A DNA stretch of 64,000 bases from Tritrichomonas musculus (lineage: Eukaryota > Parabasalia > Tritrichomonadida > Tritrichomonadidae): NCBI GenBank assembly GCA_039105265.1, contig JAPFFF010000010.1, positions 5,208,001 through 5,272,000 of the forward strand. Reading direction: 5' to 3'. The stretch's first letter is position 1. Each line of letters starts with the position of its first letter. Position numbers and translations under genes: made by a program. The notes under the pieces were generated by a model. That model was not told the DNA's origin, made no database searches, and saw only the letters and a program-made list of their open reading frames with translations. Below are positions 1 through 10,961 of this stretch, piece after piece.

Positions 1-207
1 TTTTTTTATCAAATTAACGTACATATAGACGTTTAGATTTTGAATAAATATAGAAATAATTATATGAGCAATTTCAAAATATTTTTTTATAATAGGAAAT
101 AAATATATTATCATTTTAATAGTATTTTGGAAATTAAATAACATTTTTTAAAAAGATTTCAAATTGGAAATTTTAATTAATTTTTTGTTTCGAAAATTAA
201 ATTGATT

Positions 208-1047
208 TCATTTAAAAAAAGTAGATGACATCAAATCACGATGATCCTTGATGTCATTTTTGATTTGATCCAATTTTTCTTCTGCAGCAATAATTGCATC
301 TTCACCAAGGAAGAGATTTAAGGGAGGATCTTTCATTAAACTCACTTTTATTAAAACTTCAGCGCATAGAACTGGATCTCCTTCTTGTTTATGGTTTCTT
401 TCATCCAAATATTTGAACAATTTTTTGGATTTTTCTTGATAATCATCGATATTAATTTCAGTCTTTTTCAAAGAAGAAGATTCCAAGAAGTTGGTTCTTA
501 TCCACCCAGGCATAACTGTAACAACTTTAATATTAAAGTCAGAGACTTCTAATCTTAAAGATTCAGAGAAACCATTTACAGCATGCTTTGAAGCAACATA
601 AATGCTGTTGAGAACTGTTCCTCTCATTCCTGAGATCGATGAAACATTGAAAATGAGACCTTTTCTATTTTTTCTCATAATTGGAAGGACATTTCGTGTA
701 ACATTTAATAATCCAAAGAAATTAACATCAAATTCTTTTCTTATCGAAGCATCAGTGATACTTTCAAAGGCTCCTTTATGTGCATAACCAGCATTGTTGA
801 CAACAACATCTATTGTTCCAAATTTCTTCATGATTTGGCCAACACAAAGCTTCACTTCTTCGTCTTTTGTAATATCCACTTCAATTGGAAAGAAATCATC
901 AGTCTTAATTTGAACATTGTCAGATAATCTCTTGATTGATCTTGTGGCAGCTGCAACTTTCCAACCTTTGCCTAATAATGTATTCACAATGGCAAGCCCA
1001 AACCCTTGGGAAGCACCTGTAACAAACCAGACTGGCTTTGTTGACAT
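208..1047 (-). CDS. Short-chain dehydrogenase/reductase (SDR)
   Basis: This is a complete 279-residue classical SDR, the usual length for the family. The Rossmann glycine motif TGASQGFG lies at residues 10-17, the NNAG motif at 84-87, a serine cluster NVSSISG at about 134-140 and the catalytic YVASK (Tyr150, Lys154) follows. A basic residue after the second strand (ATRS, about 34-37) suggests NADP(H) preference. It should be a soluble oxidoreductase acting on an alcohol or carbonyl; the substrate cannot be read from sequence. The closest style is bacterial-type SDRs, so an ancient lateral origin is possible but not shown. The start is an ATG with an initiator-like element 15-24 bases upstream. 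There is no signal peptide. Confidence 0.9.
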   Translation of the reverse strand: MSTKPVWFVTGASQGFGLAIVNTLLGKGWKVAAATRSIKRLSDNVQIKTDDFFPIEVDITKDEEVKLCVGQIMKKFGTIDVVVNNAGYAHKGAFESITDASIRKEFDVNFFGLLNVTRNVLPIMRKNRKGLIFNVSSISGMRGTVLNSIYVASKHAVNGFSESLRLEVSDFNIKVVTVMPGWIRTNFLESSSLKKTEINIDDYQEKSKKLFKYLDERNHKQEGDPVLCAEVLIKVSLMKDPPLNLFLGEDAIIAAEEKLDQIKNDIKDHRDLMSSTFFK

Positions 1048-1061
1048 TTGTACAATTTAAA

Positions 1062-1071
1062 AATGAAGTGA
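1062..1071 (-). promoter_or_regulatory. Initiator-like element of the SDR gene
   Basis: On the minus strand the sequence reads TCACTTCATT, ending 15 bases before the SDR ATG. Trichomonad core promoters use an initiator of the form TCA+1 then pyrimidine then T/A close to the start codon. The same ten bases occur before the broken gene at 60,024-60,691. Assignment is by motif and position only. Confidence 0.5.
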
Positions 1072-1074
1072 AAA

Positions 1075-2512
1075 CTTTATAAATAATTTATATAAACGAT
1101 TTTTATCCATTTAACTTAAAGAGAGATTTTATTTGAATGCTTCTTATCAAAATATTCAATGAGTTCTCATAATAATATATATTGTAAAAATAATACTTGT
1201 GATATGATAAATAACTTGAAATTTCTCTTATTCATATATCATTATAAATGAAAAACATATTATAAATAAATCGTAAAATTCTTTTCAATCCAATTGAAAT
1301 AAACCGTAGTCGTATGAATGATCATATCACTTTTTTTAAACGTTTTTAAAAAATGCATAATATTTATCTATCTACAATATTTTTAAAACACAATAGTAAA
1401 TTAAAATCAAATATCATGAGAAAACTTTAAAATATTCATATTATATAATTATATTTTTTTCTATTTTTTTAATATTACCATAGCAATTTTGTTTTATAGC
1501 AAAAAAACTTTGAAATGAATAAATATTCATTTTTTACATAATTATTCCTTTTAAAAACTGTGATAATTAAAAAATATAAAAAAAATTATCATTGAAAGAA
1601 CCATATAAAAAAATCAATGAGCTATTTCAATAGGAATAAAAAAATTGAATTAGATTATATGATTTGTTTTATACATATAAACAAAAATTTTGCAACAATA
1701 AAAATTAATTTTAAAGCGTTTTTATAATTTTCATAATAAATAATATTTGATGATCAATATATTTGCATTTTTGATCTTGAAATCAAAGTAATAACGTTAA
1801 TATAAACAAATATTTTAGATAACCAAAAAATAATAGTCCAATATGAAATTTTCATGATAATATCGAGCAACATACAAGCTCACTTTTTATTTCCGATCAT
1901 ACTATCTCGATATTCACCTTTCTATCATTCAAACCTCCTTAACAATTAATTTGAACACAGCAAAACTAAAATCTTCACCGCATCATATTCATTATAAAGC
2001 CCTATGACATAAAAGAAAAAGGCAAAAATCAGAAACATAACTTCATATGCCATTTTAGCAGCAGTTTTTAAATCATTCATTTATCATTTTCATTATTAAA
2101 TTTTTTTCTTAGGAATCGATGGAAAAGTTTTTTTGTTTTCATAAAAAACAAAGATACATATTAGTATTGTAGAAAGTAAACATACTTTTTCTTTCCTTTT
2201 TTATGACAGAATAATTGTTTTAAATGTGGAAAATTCAATGATATTCTCAATTTTTTTCTGAAAACACATATAATTTTTTTCAAAACAAATTCAATTTTGA
2301 ATGTTGTAAAACTTTCAGAAAATAAGGCTTAGTTTTTTTATCCCAAAAAAGGAAGATAAAGCTTCATTTAGTTACTATTCATTTTACTCATTATCAACTA
2401 AATAATAAAAGAAAATCTCTTTCAATTTTTAGTATTATAACAACCCTCAGAAAAAGATTTTTGAATTCAAAAACTTTTATTAATCACAATAATTATTAAC
2501 AACATCCATTTT
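1075..2512. other. Intergenic AT-rich stretch, no gene seen
   Basis: About 1.4 kb of strongly AT-rich DNA with many A and T runs. A slightly more GC-rich patch near 1,860-2,040 carries no open frame, RNA box or repeat that I can recognise. Confidence 0.6.
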
Positions 2513-3148
2513 CTATTTTATCTTCAACAAATCTAGAAGATTATCTGTTTTTTTATCTTCAACAAATAAGCTTTTATGCGAGCTGCTTTTGGATGCAGTT
2601 TCACATTTCTGATTTATTAAAGACTCAGATACGAGAAAATTGAATGCTTCATTAACATTAATGTTATTTTTTGCAGATGTCTCAAAATATCTAATATTGT
2701 GAGAATCGGCAAGTTCTTCTGCTTCTTCCATTTCAACATCTCTTTCTAAGTCGCACTTGTTTCCAATAAGAAGCATATCAGCAGTATCACCAAGAATTTC
2801 TTTTGCATTTTGGATCCAGAATTTCGTTTCATCAAATGATTTTCTTTTTGAAAGATCAAAGACTACTAAAATTCCATTGGAACCTCGGAAATATGATTTA
2901 GTAATTGAACGAAATTTTTCTTGACCTGCTGTATCCCATAAATGAAGTTTTACTTGTTCCCCATCAATCGTAATATCACGCGTTCTGAAATCAACTCCAA
3001 TTGTTGGTATGAAAAAATTATTGAATGTGTCTTCAGCAAAGCGAGTAAGCAGCGAAGTTTTCCCAGCCCCTGTATCACCAATCAAGATTATCTTTAATAT
3101 TTTCCCTTCTGTTTCGAACATGAAATTTTTGGAAAAAAATAATGCCAT
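2513..3148 (-). CDS. Rab-family small GTPase without a C-terminal prenylation cysteine
   Basis: A Ras-superfamily GTPase with every G box: GDTGAGKTS (P-loop), a switch I threonine in PTIGVDF, WDTAGQE (G3), NKCD (G4) and ETSAK (G5). The switch regions (IGVDF, KLHLWDTAGQEKFRSI, YFRGSNGILVVFDLS) are Rab-type, so a role in vesicle traffic is expected. I start it at the ATG at 3,148, because the open frame upstream has no ATG and an initiator-like TCACA lies about ten bases upstream. The protein ends in DLLKIK, with no CC, CXC or CAAX cysteine, although Rabs normally need geranylgeranylation to bind membrane. It could be a non-prenylated Rab-like protein, or a gene whose tail has been altered. The G domain itself looks intact. 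Confidence 0.9.
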   Translation of the reverse strand: MALFFSKNFMFETEGKILKIILIGDTGAGKTSLLTRFAEDTFNNFFIPTIGVDFRTRDITIDGEQVKLHLWDTAGQEKFRSITKSYFRGSNGILVVFDLSKRKSFDETKFWIQNAKEILGDTADMLLIGNKCDLERDVEMEEAEELADSHNIRYFETSAKNNINVNEAFNFLVSESLINQKCETASKSSSHKSLFVEDKKTDNLLDLLKIK

Positions 3149-3153
3149 TTTTT

Positions 3154-3158
3154 TGTGA
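3154..3158 (-). promoter_or_regulatory. Initiator-like TCACA of the Rab gene
   Basis: TCACA on the minus strand begins ten bases before the ATG at 3,148. It fits the short leader and TCA-pyrimidine initiator of trichomonads and supports the downstream ATG as the real start. Confidence 0.4.
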
Positions 3159-3159
3159 C

Positions 3160-3828
3160 TATAATTGGTCAAATTAAAATCTCATTTTCAACAATGCTAA
3201 ATTTTTATTCTTGAAAGATTTAGCTTTATTAATTCCAGAATCTGAAATTCAGATTATATAACATATATAATATATAATTTAAGTTATTGAACCATTTTTC
3301 ATTTAGATGAATATATTCTGACATAAAATTGAATATGCATTATTAATTTATTTTAACCTAAAAATTTATCAATAATTGATTTAATATAATGAGAAATTTT
3401 CGTTTTCAAGAATTAAAATAAAGTATTCAAAATTTCTTTTCTTTTTGAACATAAATATTGCGGAGAATAATAAGTTATTTATAAATATAAACATTATTTT
3501 ACTAATTTATATTAGTATATATTGATTAATTTCAACCAAAATTAAAACAATACAATTTTTAAAAATATTTCAATAATCCTATTCTGAATTTAAAAGTCGA
3601 CACAACTTAATCAATCTACTTTCTAACATAATAAATGAAATTAGAAAAAATAGTTTAATAAAAATATATTTGACATATCATTGTTTTTTCTTTTTTAACA
3701 ATATATAAATGCACCCATCGAGCAGCCTTCCACTAAAAGTTCAATTATAAAAAATGATGATAAGGAAATAATAGGAAGCCTCTATGCACAAATAACTGAG
3801 TAACAAAAGATTTGTTTTGTAATGATGA
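3160..3828. other. Intergenic, no gene seen
   Basis: AT-rich DNA between the Rab and BspA-like genes. I see no coding frame, RNA gene or clear repeat. Confidence 0.6.
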
Positions 3829-6800
3829 TTATGGAGAATCATTTTCAACAGGTATTCTCATAAAACAGTGAAGATTCACAATACATGAAACAATAACTAT
3901 AGCACCACTTAAACAGCCAACAATAATACCAATTTTATCATTCTTATTTAATTTTGATTTTTTTTTCTTTTTGAAAGAATCATTCTTAATAACGACATTG
4001 TTATAATTATCACAATATTTCGTATTAAAATTAGATTCATTTAATTGGATGATATTCAACCATTGATTACAATCTTGGATATTCTCAAATCCTGACATAA
4101 GAATATAATCTTTGCCATTTTTTGGTGTAATTATACCATTTTTTCTTTTGTCTTTAATAATGAATGATTTTGGAACACTGCTAAATGCATTACCGATAAA
4201 TGGATTTAATGAATCACTTGGAACATCATAATCATAAATTACGTATTTTAATATTGCATCATCAAATGTAACATTTTCAAGCTTAATTTTTCCCTTTTGA
4301 TATATTGTTAAAGATTCAAGAATTGTTATGTTACTGATTGTTGCATTTAATCCTATTGATGAGACAACTTGATTGGCAAATAAATCAACAACTTTATTTT
4401 GTCTTTCAGTATTCAAGTTTATAGATGAGTTTATGTCAAAAATGATTGAATTAATAAGGACCGAATCAACATAATCTGGAAATACAAGATTTAATTGATT
4501 TTGTATTTCAACGTTTTTATCAAACCTGATTGTTTTAAACTTATCCTTTAAATGCTTTATAAATAACTGACCACTTCCTTTAATTGAGACATTTAACAAT
4601 GTTTCATCATCTGCAAAAATTGTAACATTATCTGTTTTTTCCATATCTAAATTCAAGTTTCCACTTTCAAAGTAAATTGTTGAATTATCAATCGGATGAA
4701 TATACTGGATTTTACTTAAGAATGTTTTAAATGTAAAATTATGAGAATAGACTACATTAATTCTGTTATTCAAAGAAGATCCTATATGATAAAGTAAGTT
4801 CTTATCCAATAATTCTGAATTATTCCAATCATTTGGAGAAATATAAATAAAATTATAAGTATCACTGAATTTCTTCTTATCAGGATAATTAATTTCAATA
4901 GGTTTATTGCCATCTATGTAATCACTAATATTTAATCCACAAAGTATCTGATCATCGTAATTCTTATTTACAAAGATATCAATTGATCCAGTCTTTTTAT
5001 TACTAAATGCATCTGTACTGCAACTAGGAATAATTGTTCCATTGTATTTAATTACAGAAATAGCTGAATTTTTAAATGAATATTCATCGATTTTTACAAT
5101 TGAATCTTGAATATCAAGCAGCGCTAATAACTGACATTCAGAAAAAGCATTACTTTCTATTGATCCAATTGGTTTGTATGTTGTTATTGATTTCAAGTTA
5201 TCGCAATGAGAAAAAGCATTTACTCCAATAGATGCTAAATTATCAATTACGATTACTTCTTTTATAATGTGTCTAATGTTTTTCCAAGGGGTTTCATAAA
5301 TAGTTTGATAGTTTGTCATATGCCCTGCACCATATAGTATCATTGTTTCTGTGTTAGTGTTGAATATCCATTTGGATTCATTCCCGCAATCGCCAAACAA
5401 AAGACAATGGGTAACCGGATATACATAAAACCTTTTGGAGTTGTATTCATATGGAACATTAATTTTAGCTTGATTGAAAATAGCAATTTGATATTTTTCA
5501 TCATCAGAATAATTCATTCCCATATAATAAACTTCACACAGAGAACATAAACTATTAAATGCCAATTTTTCTATTGTCAAATTTGAACTAAAAATATAAA
5601 CCAAACTTAAATTGGTGTTTTCAAATGCCGATTCTTCGATATAATTAACTTTTGAAGTAATCAAAATAAATGAAAGTTTTACACAAAATTGGAAAGACTT
5701 GCTTCCAATGAATTCTACATTATTGAGATTGACATGCTTTAATTCTTTACATTTCAGAAATGCATCGGATTCAATTGAAGTAACTGTATCAGGAAACGTC
5801 ATACTTGTTTTTGAACTAGAATAAAAAGATTCACTGCCAAAAGAAACAACACCACTTTTAAAATCTTCTTTAGAGTTTGCACAGTATTTTAGCAACGTTA
5901 ATGGATTTTTTAAATAAAGCGATCCTTGATAAGAAAGATAAGGTGAATCTTCATTTAATATAGAAAATTTGGTAAGACACTTGTTATTGAACATTCGATG
6001 ATCAAAATATATTGAACTGTCTATATAAACTGATTCTAGAGAATTACAATTTAAAAAGGCATCATTACCTAAAAATTGAATATTTTTATGAATTTCAATG
6101 CTTTTTAAATTTGGGCAATTCAAAAACGACCAATTACCAATTGAAGTAACACTATTTGGAATATTAATTTGCTTCAAATTACATTCTGAAAAGGCATAAT
6201 CACTAATTGATGAAACACCTTTCTTTAAATCATTATTTGAATTGACATAATATTTAAACAATGTTGATGGATTTTTTAAATAAAGTGAACCTTGATAAGA
6301 TTCATAAACAGTGTTTTTTTCTGATACGTTAAAATAAATTAAACCTTTGTTATTGAAATTTGGATGATAGATATTAGTAACTGAACTTCCGATATAGACA
6401 TATCTTAATGATTCACAATTCAAAAATGCATCAGAATAAATATAATCAACTTTATCTGGGATTTCAATAGACTCGAGTGAATAACAACTCTTAAAAGCAT
6501 CTCTCCCTATAAAGGTAACTTCATTAGGAATTACAATATTTATCATTTGACAATTCAGGAAGGCATATCTCTTGATGCCTGTTGTATTACTCAGCAATTT
6601 AGGATTACTATTCGAATGGCTATGATAATATTTTATCAAATAAGTCCTTTCTTTTGAATAAAGAGATCCTTGATAAGACAAATAATATTTGTTTTTTGGC
6701 GACACAGAAAAATATGTATGACACCATCCATTAAAATCATCGCAATCAAAATCATTTAAAGAACTACCGATAGATACTTTTGACAAAGAATTACAATTGT

Positions 6801-8448
6801 AAAGAATATAGTATTCGACTTTTTTAACTGAATCTGGAAAGACGATGCTTTCTAACATATAGCAATTCCAAAATGCTTCTCTTTCGATTGTAACAATAGT
6901 ATTAGGGAGATCGATAAAATGCAATCCAATACAATCGTAAAACATCTGAGATTTAATAGAAGTTATGCCTTTTGGAATAGAAATCGATCTAATTCTTGAA
7001 CATTTTTGAAATGCTTTCTCTCCAATAGATTTCACTGTTCTTGGAAGTGAGATATCTGTTAATTTCATACAATTATAAAATGCAAGAACACCAATAGAAG
7101 TTATGCCTTTTGGAATATTAATAGAATTGATTGTTTGACAATTATAAAAAGCTCCTCCACTAATTGATAAAACACTATTTGGCAAAACAATTGATCTTAA
7201 TTTGATACATTCTTCAAATGCACCATATCCAATCGATTCGATTTTACTATTAATATTAATTGACGTTAATTCTTTAAATTCATAAAATGAATAATCACCA
7301 ATTGTTGTCACTTTATCAATAATATTTATTTCTTCGATTCTTTTTCTATCCATATGCCATGGCATAGAATAACTCTCAAAGTTGTACATTTTGCCTTTCC
7401 CAGATATCGTTAAAATCAAAGAAGTATTAATCTTTCTGTATTTAATTTCAAAATATACATTCTTTCCACAACTACCTGATTCTGTGGAAATTTGTAACAT
7501 ATTTTTCGTCTTATTAATAATACTTTTATTAACTTTTATGCAATTTTTGAATGAACTTTCATCAATTTTGCCACCTTCTTTCAAGTGAATTTTTGGATTT
7601 AGATTGTAACAATTCTGGAATGCTTTTTTATTTATAAATTTGGCGATTATACTATCAATCTGAAGATTTACTGCATTTTTAAAGGCAAATTTTTCAATAT
7701 TTTCAGCATTGATTATTGACGCATAAGATAAACTTGAACAATTATTGAAGCAATTCGATCCAATTATTGAAAGTGGTGCTATTTTTAATGAAACTATTCC
7801 AGAATTTTGAAAAGAAGAATTTCCAATTGTTGAATAAATTATCTGATCATTTTTTCTTTTTTCATTTGCTTCGTGGATTATTAATGTGCCATTTAGTTTA
7901 TAACAGTCATGAAATGCATGATCTTGAATACATCCGGAACCAGAGATTTCTATTTCTTCACATATCATGCTATAACATCCGAGAAAAGCATATGATTTTA
8001 TTACTTTTGACCGTATTATTGCATGCTTTAACATTGTTATATTGGCGAACGAATATGATCCAATCATTTTAACTTTTCTTGGAAATATTATCTCTTCAAT
8101 CTTTGACATATAAAAAGCTCCATTTCCAATAGATTTCAAATGAGTAGCTTCCGTTAAATTCAATATTATCGAACAATTTGCAAAAGCACCTTCATCTATT
8201 GAATGAATATTTGAATGAAGTTTCAATTCTAAAATTGTTGCACCAAAAAAGGAATATGAAGGAATTCTTTGAATAGTTTTATCTAAAATTACTTTTGAGC
8301 TCGGATATTTGCAACCACAGTATTGATTTTTTTCGATTGACGTTAAAATCGGATCAATTGACTCTGAACATTTATTGTTTGTTAAGCAATACGGCTTATT
8401 ATTTGGTATAAAATAGGAAAAACACGAATATATTAAGAAATATAGCAT
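3829..8448 (-). CDS. BspA-like leucine-rich-repeat surface protein
   Basis: A 1,539-residue type I membrane protein. A hydrophobic signal peptide covers about residues 1-15. Most of the protein is a long array of BspA/TpLRR repeats of about 23 residues with the IP..V..IG..AF..C pattern. Two entry modules (CG...W...L.I.G.G.M..Y...PW) start near residues 326 and 1,019, and three inserted SYQGSLY modules lie between them. From about 1,180 to 1,490 the repeats give way to an Asn/Ser-rich beta region with several N-glycosylation sequons. One membrane helix (IGIIVGCLSGAIVIVS) and a tail of about a dozen residues end the protein. Trichomonad BspA proteins are surface-exposed and linked to adherence and host or bacterial contact. 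The start is an ATG and the frame is unbroken. Repeats here are divergent, unlike those of the BspA gene at 18.8-23.7 kb. Confidence 0.92.
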   Translation of the reverse strand: MLYFLIYSCFSYFIPNNKPYCLTNNKCSESIDPILTSIEKNQYCGCKYPSSKVILDKTIQRIPSYSFFGATILELKLHSNIHSIDEGAFANCSIILNLTEATHLKSIGNGAFYMSKIEEIIFPRKVKMIGSYSFANITMLKHAIIRSKVIKSYAFLGCYSMICEEIEISGSGCIQDHAFHDCYKLNGTLIIHEANEKRKNDQIIYSTIGNSSFQNSGIVSLKIAPLSIIGSNCFNNCSSLSYASIINAENIEKFAFKNAVNLQIDSIIAKFINKKAFQNCYNLNPKIHLKEGGKIDESSFKNCIKVNKSIINKTKNMLQISTESGSCGKNVYFEIKYRKINTSLILTISGKGKMYNFESYSMPWHMDRKRIEEINIIDKVTTIGDYSFYEFKELTSININSKIESIGYGAFEECIKLRSIVLPNSVLSISGGAFYNCQTINSINIPKGITSIGVLAFYNCMKLTDISLPRTVKSIGEKAFQKCSRIRSISIPKGITSIKSQMFYDCIGLHFIDLPNTIVTIEREAFWNCYMLESIVFPDSVKKVEYYILYNCNSLSKVSIGSSLNDFDCDDFNGWCHTYFSVSPKNKYYLSYQGSLYSKERTYLIKYYHSHSNSNPKLLSNTTGIKRYAFLNCQMINIVIPNEVTFIGRDAFKSCYSLESIEIPDKVDYIYSDAFLNCESLRYVYIGSSVTNIYHPNFNNKGLIYFNVSEKNTVYESYQGSLYLKNPSTLFKYYVNSNNDLKKGVSSISDYAFSECNLKQINIPNSVTSIGNWSFLNCPNLKSIEIHKNIQFLGNDAFLNCNSLESVYIDSSIYFDHRMFNNKCLTKFSILNEDSPYLSYQGSLYLKNPLTLLKYCANSKEDFKSGVVSFGSESFYSSSKTSMTFPDTVTSIESDAFLKCKELKHVNLNNVEFIGSKSFQFCVKLSFILITSKVNYIEESAFENTNLSLVYIFSSNLTIEKLAFNSLCSLCEVYYMGMNYSDDEKYQIAIFNQAKINVPYEYNSKRFYVYPVTHCLLFGDCGNESKWIFNTNTETMILYGAGHMTNYQTIYETPWKNIRHIIKEVIVIDNLASIGVNAFSHCDNLKSITTYKPIGSIESNAFSECQLLALLDIQDSIVKIDEYSFKNSAISVIKYNGTIIPSCSTDAFSNKKTGSIDIFVNKNYDDQILCGLNISDYIDGNKPIEINYPDKKKFSDTYNFIYISPNDWNNSELLDKNLLYHIGSSLNNRINVVYSHNFTFKTFLSKIQYIHPIDNSTIYFESGNLNLDMEKTDNVTIFADDETLLNVSIKGSGQLFIKHLKDKFKTIRFDKNVEIQNQLNLVFPDYVDSVLINSIIFDINSSINLNTERQNKVVDLFANQVVSSIGLNATISNITILESLTIYQKGKIKLENVTFDDAILKYVIYDYDVPSDSLNPFIGNAFSSVPKSFIIKDKRKNGIITPKNGKDYILMSGFENIQDCNQWLNIIQLNESNFNTKYCDNYNNVVIKNDSFKKKKKSKLNKNDKIGIIVGCLSGAIVIVSCIVNLHCFMRIPVENDSP

Positions 8449-8726
8449 AAACTTTTAAACAAAATGTCGTTTTTTATTTTAATTTGAGTTAAATTTTCAA
8501 TACATTTTATGAAATTTAAACAAAATATTTAAATTATTGAATTACTAAAAGCACAAATATGAATTTCATGTTTATTGATTTTTATTATCATCAGAATTCA
8601 AGAAAAAATGGAAAAAAAGCATTATTAAAAAAAATGCCCTAATAAGAAAGAAACAAAAACTAATTCAAAATTTCAATGATTTTAAATTTCAATTGAAAAC
8701 AAAGATATTAAATGATAAAATAATCA

Positions 8727-9284
8727 ATGATTTTTATTTTAATATATTGTTCAAAATGTATCCATGAATTTAATTTTGATCACATAAGTCAAAAAACAAC
8801 ACTTATCTTATCAATGTTTGCAATTGATGAAGTCGAAATTCATGTAGGTCAAAGAATTATCACCTACTTATCAGATTGGAGCTCAATTAAAGGACTTGAA
8901 TTAAGAGTTTATGCTTTTTTAGGAAGAAATAAAACTGAAATATATGGACCTTATAATCATGCAGATCATGTAATGGGAATGTGTTTTGATAAAAATATAG
9001 AATATACACTAAGATTTCGATATGATGGTGAAAATGAAGCAAGATTTGCATTATTTTTAACAGAAAGTTTTTATTCAGGCCAAGATTTTGATTTTCCTCA
9101 TCAGTATTATTTCCCTGGTTTTTCATATAACGAATTCAATAGCTTTGATTTGGAATCAAATCCTATTTTATTTGATTTTGGGAAACAAATGGATTACTTA
9201 ATTATATTTGTAACTGCTGCTTTTTTAGGATTATATATATTTGCTTTTTGGTTTAAATTTTGCCGTTGCATCTGTGCTAAATAA
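8727..9284 (+). CDS. Small single-pass membrane protein, unknown function
   Basis: A 185-residue protein not assigned to a family. A short hydrophobic N-terminus (MIFILIYCSKC) may be a signal peptide. Residues 20-150 look like a soluble beta-rich lumenal or extracellular domain. A membrane helix (MDYLIIFVTAAFLGLYIFAF) is followed by a short Cys- and basic-rich tail KFCRCICAK, which could be palmitoylated. The overall layout (signal, beta domain, C-terminal helix, short tail) recalls p24 cargo receptors, but no p24 motif can be shown. It is one of three neighbouring membrane-protein genes of unknown role, divergent from the BspA-like gene to its left. Confidence 0.6.
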   Translation: MIFILIYCSKCIHEFNFDHISQKTTLILSMFAIDEVEIHVGQRIITYLSDWSSIKGLELRVYAFLGRNKTEIYGPYNHADHVMGMCFDKNIEYTLRFRYDGENEARFALFLTESFYSGQDFDFPHQYYFPGFSYNEFNSFDLESNPILFDFGKQMDYLIIFVTAAFLGLYIFAFWFKFCRCICAK

Positions 9285-9323
9285 AAAATACATTAAAATG
9301 ATATAAACATGTTTATTTTTAAA

Positions 9324-10208
9324 TTAAATAAATAATACTCTCAAATACATAAAACCATATATAATTAAAAAAACTGGAAGTCCGTACAGAGCTATATAAT
9401 ATAGTAAAAATAATCTGTTATCATCATTTTTGATTCTTTCATCCATTTCGGTTTCAAAATCAAAGATGAAATAAAGCAAAATTGCTAACAATGATGGAAT
9501 ACAAGCAAATATAATGAAAATAACAGTTAATTTAAAACCAAAAATCTTTGTTCCATGTGTTTCAGCATATATAGCAGCTCCATTAGACATAAACATGACA
9601 ATTGAATTTCCAAAAGCTAAAGCATATTCGCTTTTCTTTTTATATGGAAGCAATGCAATGATTAATAAGATCCAAGAAACTTCGAGACCAATGCAGGCCC
9701 AAGGTTTATCATATGCAGCACATATTGCATATGCTATTTGTCTCAAATTATCAATTAAATCATGAAAAAGATAAATTGGAATATTGCAACACAGTGGATT
9801 ATTGTATAATTTAGATTCTTCTTCATGATTTATAAAAAGTAAAAGAAGAATCATCACAATTGGAAGAATTAAGGATACAATAAATGCCAATATATTCACT
9901 GGGCTATTGTAATATTTATCAGTTTGGTTTATTTGAGCAAACATGCTAGAGGCTGGAATAATCAATAAAGTAATCAATTCTCCTAACAAGCTAAATATTC
10001 CATACAAATAATATATAAGTTCTAAATCACATAAAATATAAACCAATTCCAACATTATAATAATAAATACCAATATCGATATTATTGATATTATTAATAA
10101 TTGAAATTTATATCTAAATAAACAAAGTGGCATCATCATAATAAGAAAGACAATTCCTGTTTTAAAAAAGACTTTTGTGAAAATAAATGAATCTAAGAAA
10201 AACGGATC

Positions 10209-10240
<32 letters not shown>

Positions 10241-10748
10241 TTTCTTCTTCATCTTTCTTTTCTTTTTTGGCTCGACGACGACAATATACAATAATTGTGA
10301 TAACTAATATCAGTAGTCCTAGAGAAAAACCAATGATTGCTATAATTTGAAAACTATCTGAACATACAAAAAAAGCTCCAACAAATACGTTTGTAATAAA
10401 TAATATTGGACATAATATAATTGAAAGTTTTTGTTCATCGTCATATTCTAATGAAGCAATAAATGTTAGTATTGTTATTGGAAAGACCATAGCGTAAATT
10501 GAAAAAAGTTCATAATTTGAAAAAGGTCGAACATTAAACAAGCTTGTAGCTATTATTTGAATCAATTCATTTGCCCATTGAAACATGCTTAAGCATTCAG
10601 TAGAAAGCCTTGCAGAAAACGATTTTGTTGCGCTAATTCTTTGAAATGTTCGAAAAAGATTAAAAGCTTCTCTTATTATGGAGCCTGACCTTTTACCAAT
10701 ATCAAAGAACTGCATGCAAAACAATTTAAGGAATTCCCAAAAAGACAT
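9324..10748 (-). CDS. Polytopic membrane protein, unknown function
   Basis: A 474-residue integral membrane protein with about ten hydrophobic helices, starting near residues 79, 107, 133, 193, 217, 243, 284, 352, 407 and 448. A cytosolic loop at about 157-184 is almost purely Lys/Glu and is encoded by a CTTTTT-type microsatellite (about 10,209-10,260), so its length probably varies between strains. The first 75 residues are amphipathic and lack a signal peptide. No transporter or channel signature is recognised. It is probably a lineage-specific trichomonad membrane protein. The start is an ATG. It is convergent with the small membrane protein at 8,727-9,284, only 39 bases away. Confidence 0.7.
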
Positions 10749-10961
10749 TGTTAAATGTTAGATGAAAATATTAACTGGGTTTTTTTATATAATTTTCAAT
10801 AAATTTTTTCTTTTCAATAAAAAATTCATATTAGAGACAATAATCTTATGATTTAAAGAATAAAAACATATTTCCGAAAAATATATAAAAATTGTAATCA
10901 TATTCAATTTTTGAATTACTTAAAAAAAAAGTTCACATTTTTTTTTTAGAAATTCAAAAAA

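Noticed and set aside
8887-9126. 79-codon minus-strand frame inside the small membrane-protein gene
   Set aside because: It is antisense to a plausible gene, rich in His/Leu/Phe from AT-rich reverse translation, and has no domain.
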